Shown: piece by piece, positions 28,401 to 37,616 of the stretch | Layout: each line of letters opens with the position of its first letter | Numbering within the stretch: the first letter of the stretch is position 1 | DNA from: an uncultured Flavobacterium sp. | GTDB lineage: Bacteria > Bacteroidota > Bacteroidia > Flavobacteriales > Flavobacteriaceae | Assembly (NCBI GenBank): GCA_937773775.1 | Contig: CALJVL010000008.1 | Span: forward strand, 1-64,000 | Direction: 5' to 3' | Length of the DNA: 64,000 nt | Translations under genes and position numbers: made by a program | The notes under the pieces: generated by a model | Seen by the model: only the letters and a program-made list of their open reading frames with translations | The model's database searches: none | Told to the model about the DNA's origin: nothing

Positions 28401-28522
28401 ATGTTAACGATAAAGAAGCTGAAATCACTAAACTAGCTGAGGATGAAAGAATGTATCATCTTTTGGAACATGTTGGAACAAAACCAAATGTGATTTATCA
28501 CGTTAAAGTTAGAAATACCTAG
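25469..28522 (+). CDS. actB: Alternative complex III subunit B, Fe-S protein of the molybdopterin oxidoreductase type
   Basis: ActB carries the iron-sulfur clusters of alternative complex III. The 1,017-residue product is a fusion of a large domain resembling molybdopterin oxidoreductases (about 100-700) and a ferredoxin-like domain (about 730-990). The latter has the cysteine blocks SCTGCGACVIACHAENN, CQHCNHAPCETVCPVAAT, CVGTRYCANNCPYKVRRF and CSMCIQ/CSNAC, enough for 3Fe-4S and 4Fe-4S centres. Near residue 52 SRRDFLKYVGFSTAAA is a Tat-like signal, followed by the lipobox LAAC, so it is probably a Tat-exported lipoprotein. In known complexes the Mo cofactor is absent; nothing here contradicts that. 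Confidence 0.94.
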   Translation: MSSNKKYWKSVEELENGSVVEALRNNEFVEAIPTEEFLGNNDALSTSSTSRRDFLKYVGFSTAAATLAACEGPVNRSIPYVLQPEQIIPGVADYYATSVFDGFDFANLLVKTREGRPIKIDNNTIAGAKFTANARIHASILSLYDNMRLKQPKVGGQTATWSAVDAKIKASLVDAKADAGQVVLLTNTLASPSTEKLIAEFIALNPSAKHVVYDAVSSSEALDAFEIVYGERALVDYDFSKASLIVSVGADFLGDWQGGGYDSGYTQGRVPKNGKMSRHIQLEANMTLSGAAADKRLAMSTANQKQALVHIYNIVTGSSASVNLDAKFKAEVTKAAQQLKAAGAEGLLVSGIQDKNAQLLVLAINQVLASKSFTTSGSRQIRKGSNEKVSQLIKDMNAGSVHTLIMSGVNPVYTLADSTSFIDGLKKVKTSVSLTLKEHETALVSSIAAPVPHYLEAWGDLSLTKGTYSLTQPTIRPLFDTKQLQDVLMSLNGMSGDYYDYLKANSSAFITGATWNKIVHDGVNVGVSQPLSAASADYSAAANALAQSKAAAGFELVLYTKTGMGDGQQANNPWLQEFPDPITRVSWDNYVTVSNADARQLGLSNEIVANGGLNGSYASITTADGLKLDNVPVIVQPGQAVGTIGLALGYGRKAALKEEMQVGLNAYPLYKGFNNVQSVTFAKADGEHEFACVQGQKTLMGRGDIIKETTLEIFNTKDAEVWNEVPMVSLNHEEVKATSVDLWDSFDRSIGHHFNLSIDLNSCTGCGACVIACHAENNVPVVGKAEVRRSRDMHWLRIDRYYSSEDTFEGDNERKDNIAGLSDSLSTFSEMEKAADNPQVSFQPVMCQHCNHAPCETVCPVAATSHSRQGQNHMAYNRCVGTRYCANNCPYKVRRFNWFLYNENSEFDYHMNDDLGRMVLNPDVNVRSRGVMEKCSMCIQMTQATILNAKREGRVVVDGEFQTACSNACSNGAMKFGDVNDKEAEITKLAEDERMYHLLEHVGTKPNVIYHVKVRNT

Positions 28523-28559
28523 TACAAAAAATTATTAATAAGAAACAAGATAAAGGATT

Positions 28560-29963
28560 ATGTCGTCTCACTACGAAGCACCCATTAGAAAACCTTTAGT
28601 TATAGGTGATAAAAATTATCACGACGTAACAGTAGATGTAGCTGCGCCTGTAGAAGGTAAAGCAAACAAACATTGGTGGATTGTATTTTCAATCGCACTA
28701 GCTGCCTTCCTATGGGGAGTAAGCTGTATTATATACACTGTATCTACAGGAATTGGAACATGGGGATTAAATAAAACAGTTGGTTGGGCATGGGATATCA
28801 CAAACTTCGTTTGGTGGGTTGGTATTGGTCATGCGGGCACTTTGATTTCGGCAGTATTGTTATTATTCCGTCAGCGATGGAGAATGGCGATTAACCGATC
28901 TGCAGAAGCAATGACAATATTTTCAGTTATCCAAGCTGGTTTATTCCCAATTATACACATGGGTCGTCCATGGTTAGCTTACTGGGTGCTTCCGATACCA
29001 AATCAATTTGGATCCTTATGGGTGAATTTTAATTCACCTCTGCTTTGGGATGTATTCGCAATTTCTACTTACTTGTCAGTATCATTAGTGTTCTGGTGGA
29101 CAGGCTTGTTACCCGATTTTGCGATGCTAAGGGATAGAGCGATAACTCCTTTTAATAAAAGAGTTTATTCGATATTAAGTTTCGGATGGAGCGGTAGAGC
29201 AAAAGACTGGCAACGTTTTGAAGAAGTATCTTTGGTACTTGCTGGATTAGCTACTCCACTTGTACTTTCTGTGCATACTATTGTATCTATGGACTTTGCT
29301 ACGTCAGTAATACCTGGATGGCATACTACTATATTTCCTCCATACTTTGTTGCAGGTGCCGTTTTCTCAGGGTTTGCCATGGTAAACACATTGCTTATTA
29401 TCATGAGAAAAGTGTCTAACTTAGAAGCTTATATCACTATACAGCATATCGAATTGATGAACATTGTAATCATGATTACAGGTTCTATTGTCGGAGTCGC
29501 TTACATTACGGAGCTTTTTATGGCTTGGTATTCAGGAGTTGAATATGAGCAATACGCTTTCCTAAATAGAGCTACAGGGCCTTATTGGTGGGCATATTGG
29601 TCAATGATGACTTGTAATGTATTTTCACCTCAGTTTATGTGGTTTAAGAAATTAAGAACAAGTATTATGTTTTCTTTTATAATGTCCATCGTTGTTAATA
29701 TTGGTATGTGGTTTGAAAGATTCGTGATTATTGTAACTTCTTTACACAGAGATTACTTGCCATCTTCATGGACAATGTTTTCGCCAACATTTGTAGATAT
29801 TGGAATTTTCATAGGAACAATAGGATTCTTCTTTGTTTTGTTTTTATTGTATGCGAGAACTTTCCCTGTGATAGCGCAAGCGGAGGTGAAAACAATATTA
29901 AAAGCAACTGGAGATAATTACATTAGAGAAAGAGCAGCTAATAAAGATTTACATCATGAGTAA
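28560..29963 (+). CDS. actC: Alternative complex III subunit C, NrfD-like quinol-binding membrane protein
   Basis: This is an integral membrane subunit of 467 residues with about ten hydrophobic helices, of the NrfD/PsrC family. It is expected to hold a menaquinol oxidation site next to ActB. Characteristic segments are FVWWVGIGHAGTLISAVLLL (helix 2, with the conserved GHAGT) and IVSMDFATSVIPGWHTTIFP. The start MSSHYEAPIRKPLV gives a short cytoplasmic tail. It lies 37 bp after actB, and its last eight bases overlap actD, so translation is probably coupled. ActF is a distant paralogue in the same complex. Confidence 0.95.
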   Translation: MSSHYEAPIRKPLVIGDKNYHDVTVDVAAPVEGKANKHWWIVFSIALAAFLWGVSCIIYTVSTGIGTWGLNKTVGWAWDITNFVWWVGIGHAGTLISAVLLLFRQRWRMAINRSAEAMTIFSVIQAGLFPIIHMGRPWLAYWVLPIPNQFGSLWVNFNSPLLWDVFAISTYLSVSLVFWWTGLLPDFAMLRDRAITPFNKRVYSILSFGWSGRAKDWQRFEEVSLVLAGLATPLVLSVHTIVSMDFATSVIPGWHTTIFPPYFVAGAVFSGFAMVNTLLIIMRKVSNLEAYITIQHIELMNIVIMITGSIVGVAYITELFMAWYSGVEYEQYAFLNRATGPYWWAYWSMMTCNVFSPQFMWFKKLRTSIMFSFIMSIVVNIGMWFERFVIIVTSLHRDYLPSSWTMFSPTFVDIGIFIGTIGFFFVLFLLYARTFPVIAQAEVKTILKATGDNYIRERAANKDLHHE

Positions 29964-30480
29964 TAAAGTAATTTACGCCATTTATAATGACGATGATATA
30001 TTGATGGATGCGGTTAAAAAAACCAGAGCAGCTCATCATCATATTGAAGAAGTTTTTTGTCCATTCCCAGTACACGGTTTGGATAAGGCGATGGGTCTTG
30101 CGCCCACTAGACTAGCGATTTGTGCATTTTTATACGGATGTGTCGGTATATCAGTTGCTACTTGGATGATGAATTTCATCATGATTCAGGACTGGCCTCA
30201 AGATATTGGTGGAAAACCGAGTTTCAGTTATATTGAAAACATGCCTGCGTTTGTTCCAATTATGTTTGAATTGACCGTGTTTTTTGCTGCGCATTTAATG
30301 GTAGTTACTTTTTACATGAGGAGTAAATTGTGGCCTTTTAAGCAAGCTGAGAATCCTGATGTCAGAACAACAGATGATCACTTCCTGATGGAGGTGTCCG
30401 TTAACGATAATGAAGAAGAATTAGTTTCTTTTTTAAATACTACGGGAGCTGTAGAAGTTAAAGTAATAGAAAAGCATTAA
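29956..30480 (+). CDS. actD: Alternative complex III subunit D (DUF3341)
   Basis: This is a small membrane subunit of 174 residues. It has a soluble N-terminal region (YAIYNDDDILMDAVKKTRAA), two transmembrane helices (about 55-78 and 95-118) and an acidic C-terminal tail. The DUF3341 blocks EVFCPFPVHGLDKAMGL and FVPIMFELTVFFAAHLMV are clear. In the known complex ActD packs beside ActC/ActF and holds no cofactor. The gene overlaps actC by eight bases. Confidence 0.94.
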   Translation: MSNKVIYAIYNDDDILMDAVKKTRAAHHHIEEVFCPFPVHGLDKAMGLAPTRLAICAFLYGCVGISVATWMMNFIMIQDWPQDIGGKPSFSYIENMPAFVPIMFELTVFFAAHLMVVTFYMRSKLWPFKQAENPDVRTTDDHFLMEVSVNDNEEELVSFLNTTGAVEVKVIEKH

Positions 30481-30487
30481 TTTAGAT

Positions 30488-31033
30488 ATGAAAAGGGTAT
30501 ATAAAATAACACTATTATTTGGGATGACTATTTTAGTAGCATCATGTCATAATAATTTAGCACCAAACTATCAGTACTTTCCTAACATGTATAAGGCAAT
30601 AGGCTATGAAACGTATTCTGAGTCTGACGCTTTTAAAAATGGTAAAGAAGGTCAACTGCCTGCTTCCGGAACTATAAAAAGAGGCTTTGAAGTTTATGAG
30701 TATGAAAATACTACCGAAGGCTATGATTTAGCTAAAGCAAATCTTAAATCGCCTCTAGATTCCTTGGACAGAAATTCAGGTAAAGGGAAAGAGCTTTATG
30801 AAATTTATTGTATTAGTTGTCATGGTTCGTCTGGGAACGGCAAAGGTGTATTAGTCGAAAGAGAAAAATTCTTAGGCGTTCCAAGTTATAAAGACAGGGA
30901 AATAACTGAAGGTAATGTCTTTCACGTAGTGACTTATGGTTTGAACTCTATGGGATCTCATGCTAATCAGATAGACGCTCATGAGCGTTGGTTAGTTGCT
31001 GACTACGTTTTAAAACTTAAAAGCCAATTATAA
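30488..31033 (+). CDS. actE: Alternative complex III subunit E, mono-haem cytochrome c lipoprotein
   Basis: This is a 181-residue periplasmic cytochrome. The N-terminus KITLLFGMTILVASC is a lipoprotein signal with lipobox VASC. One haem site, YCISCHGSSGNGKG, lies near residue 117, with a distal Met candidate in YGLNSMGSHANQI. In alternative complex III-oxidase supercomplexes the mono-haem subunit is the natural exit to the CuA site, and coxB follows two genes later. The start is seven bases after the actD stop. Confidence 0.93.
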   Translation: MKRVYKITLLFGMTILVASCHNNLAPNYQYFPNMYKAIGYETYSESDAFKNGKEGQLPASGTIKRGFEVYEYENTTEGYDLAKANLKSPLDSLDRNSGKGKELYEIYCISCHGSSGNGKGVLVEREKFLGVPSYKDREITEGNVFHVVTYGLNSMGSHANQIDAHERWLVADYVLKLKSQL

Positions 31034-31060
31034 TTGTCCAACAAATTGATCGTAAAAGAT

Positions 31061-32404
31061 ATGTATACATTTTCAAGTAAATTAAAAACTTTCTCTATAA
31101 TCTTAATGGCCTTAGGTCTATTAGGGATTGGATATGGTTTTTGGACTGCACCAAAAGATATTCACGAAGTTGAAAACATAATCGCTTCTGAAAGCCATGG
31201 AGGACATGGAGAGGTTAAACATGAGGTTTCTGATGCTGCTGGCGAGAGTCATTCCGCTGTAGAAAGTCATAATGAAGCAAAAGAGGCGTCGGAACACAAT
31301 GAACATCTAATTCATGTGCTACATCAACTACAAAATAAGCCATGGTCTGCTTTGTATGTAGCTTGTATTTTCTTTTTGCTTGTTACGCTGGGAGTTCTTG
31401 TCTTCTATGCTATTCAACAAGTTGCATCGGCAGGTTGGTCTCCAGTGTTGTTCAGAGTAATGCAAGGGATTACAGCTTATTTACCATGGGGTTCTGTTAT
31501 ATTTTTCATTATACTAGTGCTCTGTGGGTTACATTTTAATCATATGTTTATTTGGTTGGATCCAGAGGTAGTTGCTCATGATAAACTTATCGCTGGTAAA
31601 GCAGGTTATTTAAACTTTCCATTTTGGATTGTTAGAGCAGGTATATTTTTAATTGGATGGAATTTGTACAGATACTATTCTGCTAAGAATTGTTTGGCTC
31701 AAGATGAGTCTAAAGATGATAGTTTCTACAAAAAGAATTTCAACATCTCAGCATTATTCTTAGTCTTCTTCATAGTTTCTGAGTCTATTATGTCTTGGGA
31801 TTGGATTTTATCGATTGACCCACACTGGTTTAGTACTTTGTTTGGATGGTATGTGCTTGCAAGTTTCTTTGTAAGTGGTATTACCACTATATGCATGGTT
31901 ACTTTATATCTGAAGTCGAAAGGTTATCTTGAATACGTTAATACTAGTCATATTCATGATTTAGCTAAGTTTATGTTCGGATTCAGTGTTTTCTGGACTT
32001 ACCTTTGGTTCTCACAGTTTATGTTGATATGGTATGCAAATATTCCAGAAGAGATTACTTATTTTATTACTAGAATTGAATTGTATAATTTGCCCTTTTT
32101 TGGTGCTGTTGTCATGAATTTTCTTTTTCCAATATTAATATTAATCAATACCGATTTTAAAAGAATCTCTTGGATACTTGTTATGGCTGGTACAGTGATA
32201 TTAGCTGGACATTATATTGATTTCTTTAACATGATTATGCCAGGAACAGTTGGAGATAGATGGTTTATTGGGGTTTCAGAAATTGCATCAGTTCTTTTCT
32301 TTTTAGGAGTATTTATTTATGTTGTTTTCACAGCTATATCTAAAGTGCCTTTATTGCCAAAAAGAAATCCTTTTATAGAAGAGAGTAAACATTTTCATTA
32401 TTAA
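31061..32404 (+). CDS. actF: Alternative complex III subunit F, NrfD-like membrane protein
   Basis: This is the second NrfD-like membrane subunit, about 447 residues with ten hydrophobic helices. ActF is a paralogue of ActC and is thought to contribute to a proton path rather than to quinol binding. The ATG at 31061 (MYTFSSKLKTFSI) is chosen. An in-frame TTG at 31034 touches the actE stop and would add nine residues, so it cannot be excluded. A His/Glu-rich loop of about 60 residues (EHNEHLIHVLH and before) follows the first helix and may bind metal or be a simple insertion. coxB starts 19 bp downstream. Confidence 0.92.
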   Translation: MYTFSSKLKTFSIILMALGLLGIGYGFWTAPKDIHEVENIIASESHGGHGEVKHEVSDAAGESHSAVESHNEAKEASEHNEHLIHVLHQLQNKPWSALYVACIFFLLVTLGVLVFYAIQQVASAGWSPVLFRVMQGITAYLPWGSVIFFIILVLCGLHFNHMFIWLDPEVVAHDKLIAGKAGYLNFPFWIVRAGIFLIGWNLYRYYSAKNCLAQDESKDDSFYKKNFNISALFLVFFIVSESIMSWDWILSIDPHWFSTLFGWYVLASFFVSGITTICMVTLYLKSKGYLEYVNTSHIHDLAKFMFGFSVFWTYLWFSQFMLIWYANIPEEITYFITRIELYNLPFFGAVVMNFLFPILILINTDFKRISWILVMAGTVILAGHYIDFFNMIMPGTVGDRWFIGVSEIASVLFFLGVFIYVVFTAISKVPLLPKRNPFIEESKHFHY

Positions 32405-32423
32405 TATTTAAAGAAGTAAACAG

Positions 32424-33578
32424 ATGACAAGTTTGTTGGTAATTATAGTTTTATTTTTATTAGCTGTTGCTCTATGGCAATTGACTAAAATATTTGATCT
32501 TACCCAGGTAGGAAGTGATACGGACGGCTCTCAAGTAGCTTCCGATAAAGATAATAATGTACAAGGATATTTAATGTTTGGCTTTTTAGCCTTTATCTAC
32601 ATAATTACAATTTATGGGTTATATACATGGGGTCCTCTAGTGCTTCATACACCGGCTTCAGCACATGGTGCGCAGGTTGATAATTTAATGAATATTACTT
32701 GGATACTTATTTTTATAGTGCAGGCATTTACGCAGGTTTTATTGTACTATTTTACTTTTAAATATAGAGGTAAAAAAGGTCAAAAAGCGCTATACTTTAC
32801 AGATAGCAATAAGTTAGAGGCAGTTTGGAGTTTTATTCCCGCTGTTATATTGGCGGGTTTAATACTGTATGGGTTGTATGCATGGACAGATATTATGTTT
32901 ATCGATGATGATGAAGATACAGTTGTTGTTGAAATTTATGCGCAGCAGTTTTACTGGACTGCTAGAGTTGCTGGTGAAGATAATGTCCTTGGAAAGGCCA
33001 ACGTAAGGTACATTCAGGGTATTAATACGGTTGGTGTCGACATGTCGGATCCTTATGCACAAGATGACATTGTTGTTAAGGAGTTGCATATTCCAAAGGG
33101 AAAAAAGATTCATTTCAAAATGAGATCTCAAGATGTTCTCCACTCTGCTTATATGCCATATTTTAGGGCGCAAATGAACTGTGTGCCGGGTATGGTAACG
33201 GAATTTGCTTTCGAGCCAATTTATACTACAGCTGAATACAGACAGTTGCCTTACATGATTGCAAAAGTGGCTAATATCAATTCGATACGCTCTAAGAAAA
33301 GTTTCCATTTAGTTGCCAAAGGAGAAGCTGGGCTTGATCCATATGCGTTTGATTATTTACTTCTTTGCAATAAAATATGTGGTGCTTCTCATTACAATAT
33401 GCAAATGAAAATTATAGTAGACACCCCTGAAGATTATAAAAAATGGTGTTCAGAGCAAGTGAAATTAGCGCAGCAAGTAAGTGAGGCAAACGCTCCTGAA
33501 TCAGCGGGAGATAAATCTAGTACGGATTCTTTGAAATCAAAAGATACTATGGCTGTTTCGAAAATGGCGATGAATTAA
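32424..33578 (+). CDS. coxB: Cytochrome c oxidase subunit II
   Basis: This subunit accepts electrons at the binuclear CuA site. The 384-residue product has three hydrophobic segments: one at the N-terminus, then two more near residues 50-70 and 85-140. The cupredoxin domain carries the CuA ligands DVLHSAYMPYF (His) and CNKICGASHYNMQMKI (Cys-x3-Cys-x3-His-x3-Met). There is no C-terminal CxxCH, so this is not a caa3-type fusion; electrons probably come from ActE. The C-terminus is Ser/Lys-rich and disordered. It lies between actF and coxA within the operon. Confidence 0.95.
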   Translation: MTSLLVIIVLFLLAVALWQLTKIFDLTQVGSDTDGSQVASDKDNNVQGYLMFGFLAFIYIITIYGLYTWGPLVLHTPASAHGAQVDNLMNITWILIFIVQAFTQVLLYYFTFKYRGKKGQKALYFTDSNKLEAVWSFIPAVILAGLILYGLYAWTDIMFIDDDEDTVVVEIYAQQFYWTARVAGEDNVLGKANVRYIQGINTVGVDMSDPYAQDDIVVKELHIPKGKKIHFKMRSQDVLHSAYMPYFRAQMNCVPGMVTEFAFEPIYTTAEYRQLPYMIAKVANINSIRSKKSFHLVAKGEAGLDPYAFDYLLLCNKICGASHYNMQMKIIVDTPEDYKKWCSEQVKLAQQVSEANAPESAGDKSSTDSLKSKDTMAVSKMAMN

Positions 33579-33606
33579 TTATTAAGAAAATTTAAAGTAA
33601 ACATAT

Positions 33607-35397
33607 ATGTCAGCAGAAGTTCAGGATAACGGACACGAACAAGAACATCATCATAAAGATACTTTCATTACCAAATATATCTTTAGTCTTGACCACAAGA
33701 TGATAGCAAAACAATACCTAATTACGGGTATTATAATGGGAGTTATTGGTGTAGGAATGTCTATGCTTTTTAGAATGCAATTGGCATGGCCTGAGCAGTC
33801 TTTTAAAATATTTAATGTCTTATTAGGTGATAAATGGGCTCCTAATGGTGTGATGGCGAATGATATTTACTTATCCTTAGTTACTATACACGGTACAATA
33901 ATGGTTTTTTTCGTGTTAACGGCCGCTTTAAGTGGTACTTTTAGTAATTTATTGATACCACTGCAACTAGGTGCGAGAGATATGGCTTCTGGTTTTATGA
34001 ATATGATATCGTATTGGCTTTTCTTTTTGTCCAGTGTAATAATGATTGCGTCCTTGTTTGCTGAAGCTGGACCTGCGAATTCAGGTTGGACTATATACCC
34101 GCCCTTAAGTGCTTTGCCTAAAGCGATTGGTGGATCGGGTTTGGGAATGACTTTATGGTTGATATCTATGGCTATATTTATTTCTTCCTCTTTGATGGGT
34201 TCGCTGAATTATATTGTTACTGTTATTAATTTGAGAACTAAAGGAATGTCAATGACGAGAATGCCACTTACGGTTTGGGCTTTCTTTGTAACTGCCATTA
34301 TTGGAGTAGTTTCCTTCCCCGTTCTTTTATCAGCTGCTCTGTTGTTGATTTTTGACAGAAGTTTCGGTACGTCGTTTTTCTTATCAGATATTTATTTAGC
34401 AGGTGAAGTTTTACATTATCAAGGTGGTTCTCCAGTTTTGTTTGAACATTTATTTTGGTTTTTAGGGCATCCTGAAGTTTATATAGTTTTACTTCCTGCG
34501 TTAGGAATAACTTCTGAGGTTATAGCTACAAACGCTCGTAAACCTATTTTTGGTTACAGAGCTATGATCATGTCTATTATTGCCATTGGTTTCTTATCAA
34601 CGATAGTATGGGGACATCATATGTTCGTTTCAGGAATGAATCCGTTTTTAGGTTCAGTATTTACTTTTACTACTTTGTTGATTGCAATTCCATCCGCTGT
34701 AAAAGCTTTTAATTATATTACCACTCTCTGGAAAGGTAATCTACAATTGAATCCAGCAATGTTATTTTCCATAGGATTAGTTTCAACTTTTATTACTGGG
34801 GGTCTAACGGGTATTATTTTAGGAGACAGTACACTAGATATAAATGTACATGACACCTATTTCGTTGTTGCTCACTTTCACTTAGTAATGGGTATTTCAG
34901 CTCTTTACGGAATGTTTGCTGGTATCTATCATTGGTTTCCTAAAATGTTTGGTAGAATGTTAAATAAGAATTTGGGATATGTTCACTTTTGGGTAACCGC
35001 TGTTTGTGCTTACGGAGTTTTTTTTCCAATGCACTTTATTGGTTTAGCAGGTTTACCAAGACGTTATTATACGAACACTAACTTTCCCTTATTTGACGAC
35101 TTACAAAATGTAAACGTTTTGATAACGTTGTTTGCATTAGTTGGAGGAGCTTTTCAGTTGGTGTTTTTATATAATTTTTTTAGCAGTATATTCTACGGTA
35201 AAAAATCAGTACAGAATCCTTGGAAGTCTAATACGCTTGAATGGACCACTCCGGTAGAACACGTGCATGGTAACTGGCCAGGTGAACTTCCTGAAGTTCA
35301 TAGATGGCCTTATGATTATAGTAAGCCAGGACATGAGGAAGATTTTGTTCCTCAAAATGTACCTCTGAAGCCTGGTGAAGAGGTTTTACACCACTAG
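33607..35397 (+). CDS. coxA: Cytochrome c oxidase subunit I
   Basis: This is the catalytic haem-copper subunit that reduces oxygen and pumps protons. The 596-residue product has about twelve transmembrane helices. Ligands are visible: HGTIMVFF (low-spin haem), FLGHPEVYIVLLP (CuB His with the cross-linked Tyr four residues on), WGHHMFVSGM (two CuB His) and VAHFHLVMG (haem a3 and low-spin haem His). The HPEVY motif indicates the A-type family. It is the last gene of the operon. Subunits III and IV are not adjacent; the next gene is ruvB, separated by a terminator. Confidence 0.96.
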   Translation: MSAEVQDNGHEQEHHHKDTFITKYIFSLDHKMIAKQYLITGIIMGVIGVGMSMLFRMQLAWPEQSFKIFNVLLGDKWAPNGVMANDIYLSLVTIHGTIMVFFVLTAALSGTFSNLLIPLQLGARDMASGFMNMISYWLFFLSSVIMIASLFAEAGPANSGWTIYPPLSALPKAIGGSGLGMTLWLISMAIFISSSLMGSLNYIVTVINLRTKGMSMTRMPLTVWAFFVTAIIGVVSFPVLLSAALLLIFDRSFGTSFFLSDIYLAGEVLHYQGGSPVLFEHLFWFLGHPEVYIVLLPALGITSEVIATNARKPIFGYRAMIMSIIAIGFLSTIVWGHHMFVSGMNPFLGSVFTFTTLLIAIPSAVKAFNYITTLWKGNLQLNPAMLFSIGLVSTFITGGLTGIILGDSTLDINVHDTYFVVAHFHLVMGISALYGMFAGIYHWFPKMFGRMLNKNLGYVHFWVTAVCAYGVFFPMHFIGLAGLPRRYYTNTNFPLFDDLQNVNVLITLFALVGGAFQLVFLYNFFSSIFYGKKSVQNPWKSNTLEWTTPVEHVHGNWPGELPEVHRWPYDYSKPGHEEDFVPQNVPLKPGEEVLHH

Positions 35398-35413
35398 ATT
35401 TTAAAAATATTTA

Positions 35414-35446
35414 AAATGCCTTTCATATTGAAGGGCATTTCTTTTT
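35414..35446 (+). terminator. Terminator of the act-cox operon
   Basis: AAATGCC/GGCATTT (35414-35420 and 35434-35440) with an inner TTC/GAA forms a hairpin followed by CTTTTT, directly after coxA. Confidence 0.8.
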
Positions 35447-35462
35447 ACTTATAAGTTTGTCA

Positions 35463-35470
35463 TATCTTTG
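35463..35470 (+). promoter_or_regulatory. -7 element of ruvB, nearly touching the start codon
   Basis: TATCTTTG matches TAnnTTTG. Its last base is only four bases before the ruvB ATG at 35475, so transcription would begin at or next to the start codon (leaderless mRNA). The -33 region has TTTC about 21 bp upstream. Confidence 0.5.
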
Positions 35471-35474
35471 TTAC

Positions 35475-36497
35475 ATGAATGAAAATTTAGATCCAACAAC
35501 CAACGAGTATAATTCGGAAGAATTAGATCTTGAAAAAAAATTAAGACCCTTATCATTTGATGATTTTGCGGGTCAAGACCAGATATTAGAAAATCTGAAG
35601 GTTTTTGTTCAAGCGGCTAACCAAAGGAACGAAGCCTTAGATCATACTCTTTTCCATGGCCCTCCAGGTCTAGGTAAAACCACCTTGGCGAATATATTAG
35701 CCAATGAGTTGCAAGTGGGTATTAAAATTACATCGGGACCTGTGTTAGATAAGCCAGGTGATTTGGCGGGTCTATTAACTAATCTTGAGGAAAGAGATGT
35801 TTTATTCATAGATGAGATTCATCGTTTAAGCCCAATTGTTGAAGAATACCTTTATTCAGCAATGGAAGATTTCAAGATTGACATTATGATTGAATCTGGG
35901 CCTAATGCGCGCACCGTACAGATCAATCTTAATCCATTCACGTTAATAGGGGCAACAACACGATCGGGCTTGCTGACTGCTCCAATGAGAGCCCGTTTCG
36001 GAATCTCTTCTAGACTACAATACTATACTGCTGAGCTACTGACCACAATAGTAGAGAGAAGTGCGTCTATTTTAAAAATGCCTATATCTATGGAAGCTGC
36101 AATCGAAATTGCAGGAAGAAGTAGAGGAACTCCTCGTATCGCCAATGCTTTGTTGCGCCGAGTACGTGATTTTGCACAAATTAAAGGAAATGGTACTATT
36201 GATATAGAAATAGCGAGATATGCTTTGAAAGCTTTGAATGTCGACGCACATGGCTTGGATGAAATGGACAATAAAATACTGACCACGATTATCGATAAAT
36301 TCAAGGGCGGTCCAGTCGGATTATCCACGTTGGCCACTGCGGTATCTGAAAGCAGCGAAACTGTCGAAGAAGTGTATGAGCCTTTTTTAATTCAGGAGGG
36401 TTTTATAATGAGAACGCCAAGAGGTAGGGAAGTAACAGATAAAGCCTATAAGCATCTTGGTAGGATTAAAACAAATGTTCAAGGCGGCTTATTTTAG
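35475..36497 (+). CDS. ruvB: Holliday junction branch-migration ATPase RuvB
   Basis: RuvB is the hexameric AAA+ motor that, with RuvA, drives Holliday junction branch migration. The 340-residue product has Walker [12 protein letters not shown], Walker [11 protein letters not shown], sensor 1 GATTRSGLL and the Arg finger region [10 protein letters not shown]. The winged-helix C-terminal domain ends [23 protein letters not shown]. The ATG at 35475 (MNENLDPT) is the natural start; an in-frame TTG at 35457 lies across the -7 element. It is not linked to ruvA or ruvC here. Confidence 0.97.
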   Translation: MNENLDPTTNEYNSEELDLEKKLRPLSFDDFAGQDQILENLKVFVQAANQRNEALDHTLFHGPPGLGKTTLANILANELQVGIKITSGPVLDKPGDLAGLLTNLEERDVLFIDEIHRLSPIVEEYLYSAMEDFKIDIMIESGPNARTVQINLNPFTLIGATTRSGLLTAPMRARFGISSRLQYYTAELLTTIVERSASILKMPISMEAAIEIAGRSRGTPRIANALLRRVRDFAQIKGNGTIDIEIARYALKALNVDAHGLDEMDNKILTTIIDKFKGGPVGLSTLATAVSESSETVEEVYEPFLIQEGFIMRTPRGREVTDKAYKHLGRIKTNVQGGLF

Positions 36498-36644
36498 TCT
36501 TAATGGCTGTTTTTAGCTGTTTTATTCAAAGTTGGTGAGAAATGAGATTAGTAAAAACTTTGCTTTGAAATAAGTTAACCACGTGCTGATATGTTTTATA
36601 TTTTACTAATGGATCAGGATTATTGACAAACCTTTAATAACAAT

Positions 36645-37565
36645 ATTATTACTAAAGCCCAACACACACAATTTATAAAGTCCGAGGCGTTGCGTCTCGG
36701 GTTTCTATCCTGTGGCATTGCTAAAGCTGGGTTTTTAGAAAAGGAAGCACCAAGACTGGAAAATTGGCTAAATAACAATAGTCATGGCAAAATGTCTTAT
36801 ATGGAGAAGAATTTTGACAAGCGATTGAACCCAACTTTACTTGTCGATGACGCCAAAACTGTCGTTTCTCTTTTGTTAAATTACTATCCGAAAGAATTTC
36901 AGAATCTGGATTCTTATAAAATTTCAAAGTATGCCTATGGGCAAGACTACCATTCTGTTATTAAAGAGAAGTTAAAAGAGCTGCTTTTTTCTATTCAATC
37001 GAATATTGGGGAGGTCTCAGGTCGAGCTTTTGTTGATTCCGCTCCGGTTTTAGATAAAGCTTGGGCTGCTAAAAGTGGTTTGGGTTGGATTGGGAAAAAT
37101 AGTAATTTACTTACGCAGAAAGTAGGGTCATTCTACTTCATTGCTGAACTGATAGTAGATCTGGATTTGGATTATGATAACGCAACAACTGACCATTGTG
37201 GCAGTTGCACAGCTTGTCTGGATGCCTGTCCCACAGATGCGATTGTCGCCCCTTATGTTGTAGATGGAAGCAAGTGCATTTCTTATTTTACAATTGAGCT
37301 TAAAGAGAATATACCTGCAGATATGAAAGGTACATTTGATGATTGGGCATTTGGTTGCGATATCTGTCAGGACGTATGTCCGTGGAATAAGTTTTCAAAA
37401 GCACATAGTGAACCGTTGTTTAATGCGAATCCTGACTTACTGACAATGTCTAAAAGAGATTGGAATGAAATTACTGAGGAAACCTTTAAGGCGGTATTCA
37501 AAAGCTCCCCTTTAAAAAGAACAAAGTTTCAAGGACTCAAACGAAACATTGAGTTTTTAAAATAG
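36645..37565 (+). CDS. queG: Epoxyqueuosine reductase (start codon unusual)
   Basis: QueG uses cobalamin and two 4Fe-4S clusters for the last step of queuosine synthesis in tRNA. The clusters are marked by [17 protein letters not shown] and [15 protein letters not shown], and the catalytic region includes [26 protein letters not shown]. The first canonical start (TTG at 36690) would cut the first helix. The frame upstream still encodes a matching segment, [13 protein letters not shown], back to a TGA at 36624, with no ATG, GTG or TTG. An ATT codon at 36645 or 36648 is the likely start. If 36690 is used, the protein loses about 15 residues. Confidence 0.88.
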   Translation: MITKAQHTQFIKSEALRLGFLSCGIAKAGFLEKEAPRLENWLNNNSHGKMSYMEKNFDKRLNPTLLVDDAKTVVSLLLNYYPKEFQNLDSYKISKYAYGQDYHSVIKEKLKELLFSIQSNIGEVSGRAFVDSAPVLDKAWAAKSGLGWIGKNSNLLTQKVGSFYFIAELIVDLDLDYDNATTDHCGSCTACLDACPTDAIVAPYVVDGSKCISYFTIELKENIPADMKGTFDDWAFGCDICQDVCPWNKFSKAHSEPLFNANPDLLTMSKRDWNEITEETFKAVFKSSPLKRTKFQGLKRNIEFLK

Positions 37566-37616
37566 GGGTTAATGAGTTAACGAGAATTTCAAATATTATG
37601 GTGACAAATTTATCCA

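Noticed and set aside
25469..28522. ActB as a true molybdenum oxidoreductase (for example nitrate or thiosulfate reductase)
   Set aside because: It is embedded in a full actABCDEF set with oxidase genes, where ActB is known to lack the molybdenum cofactor.
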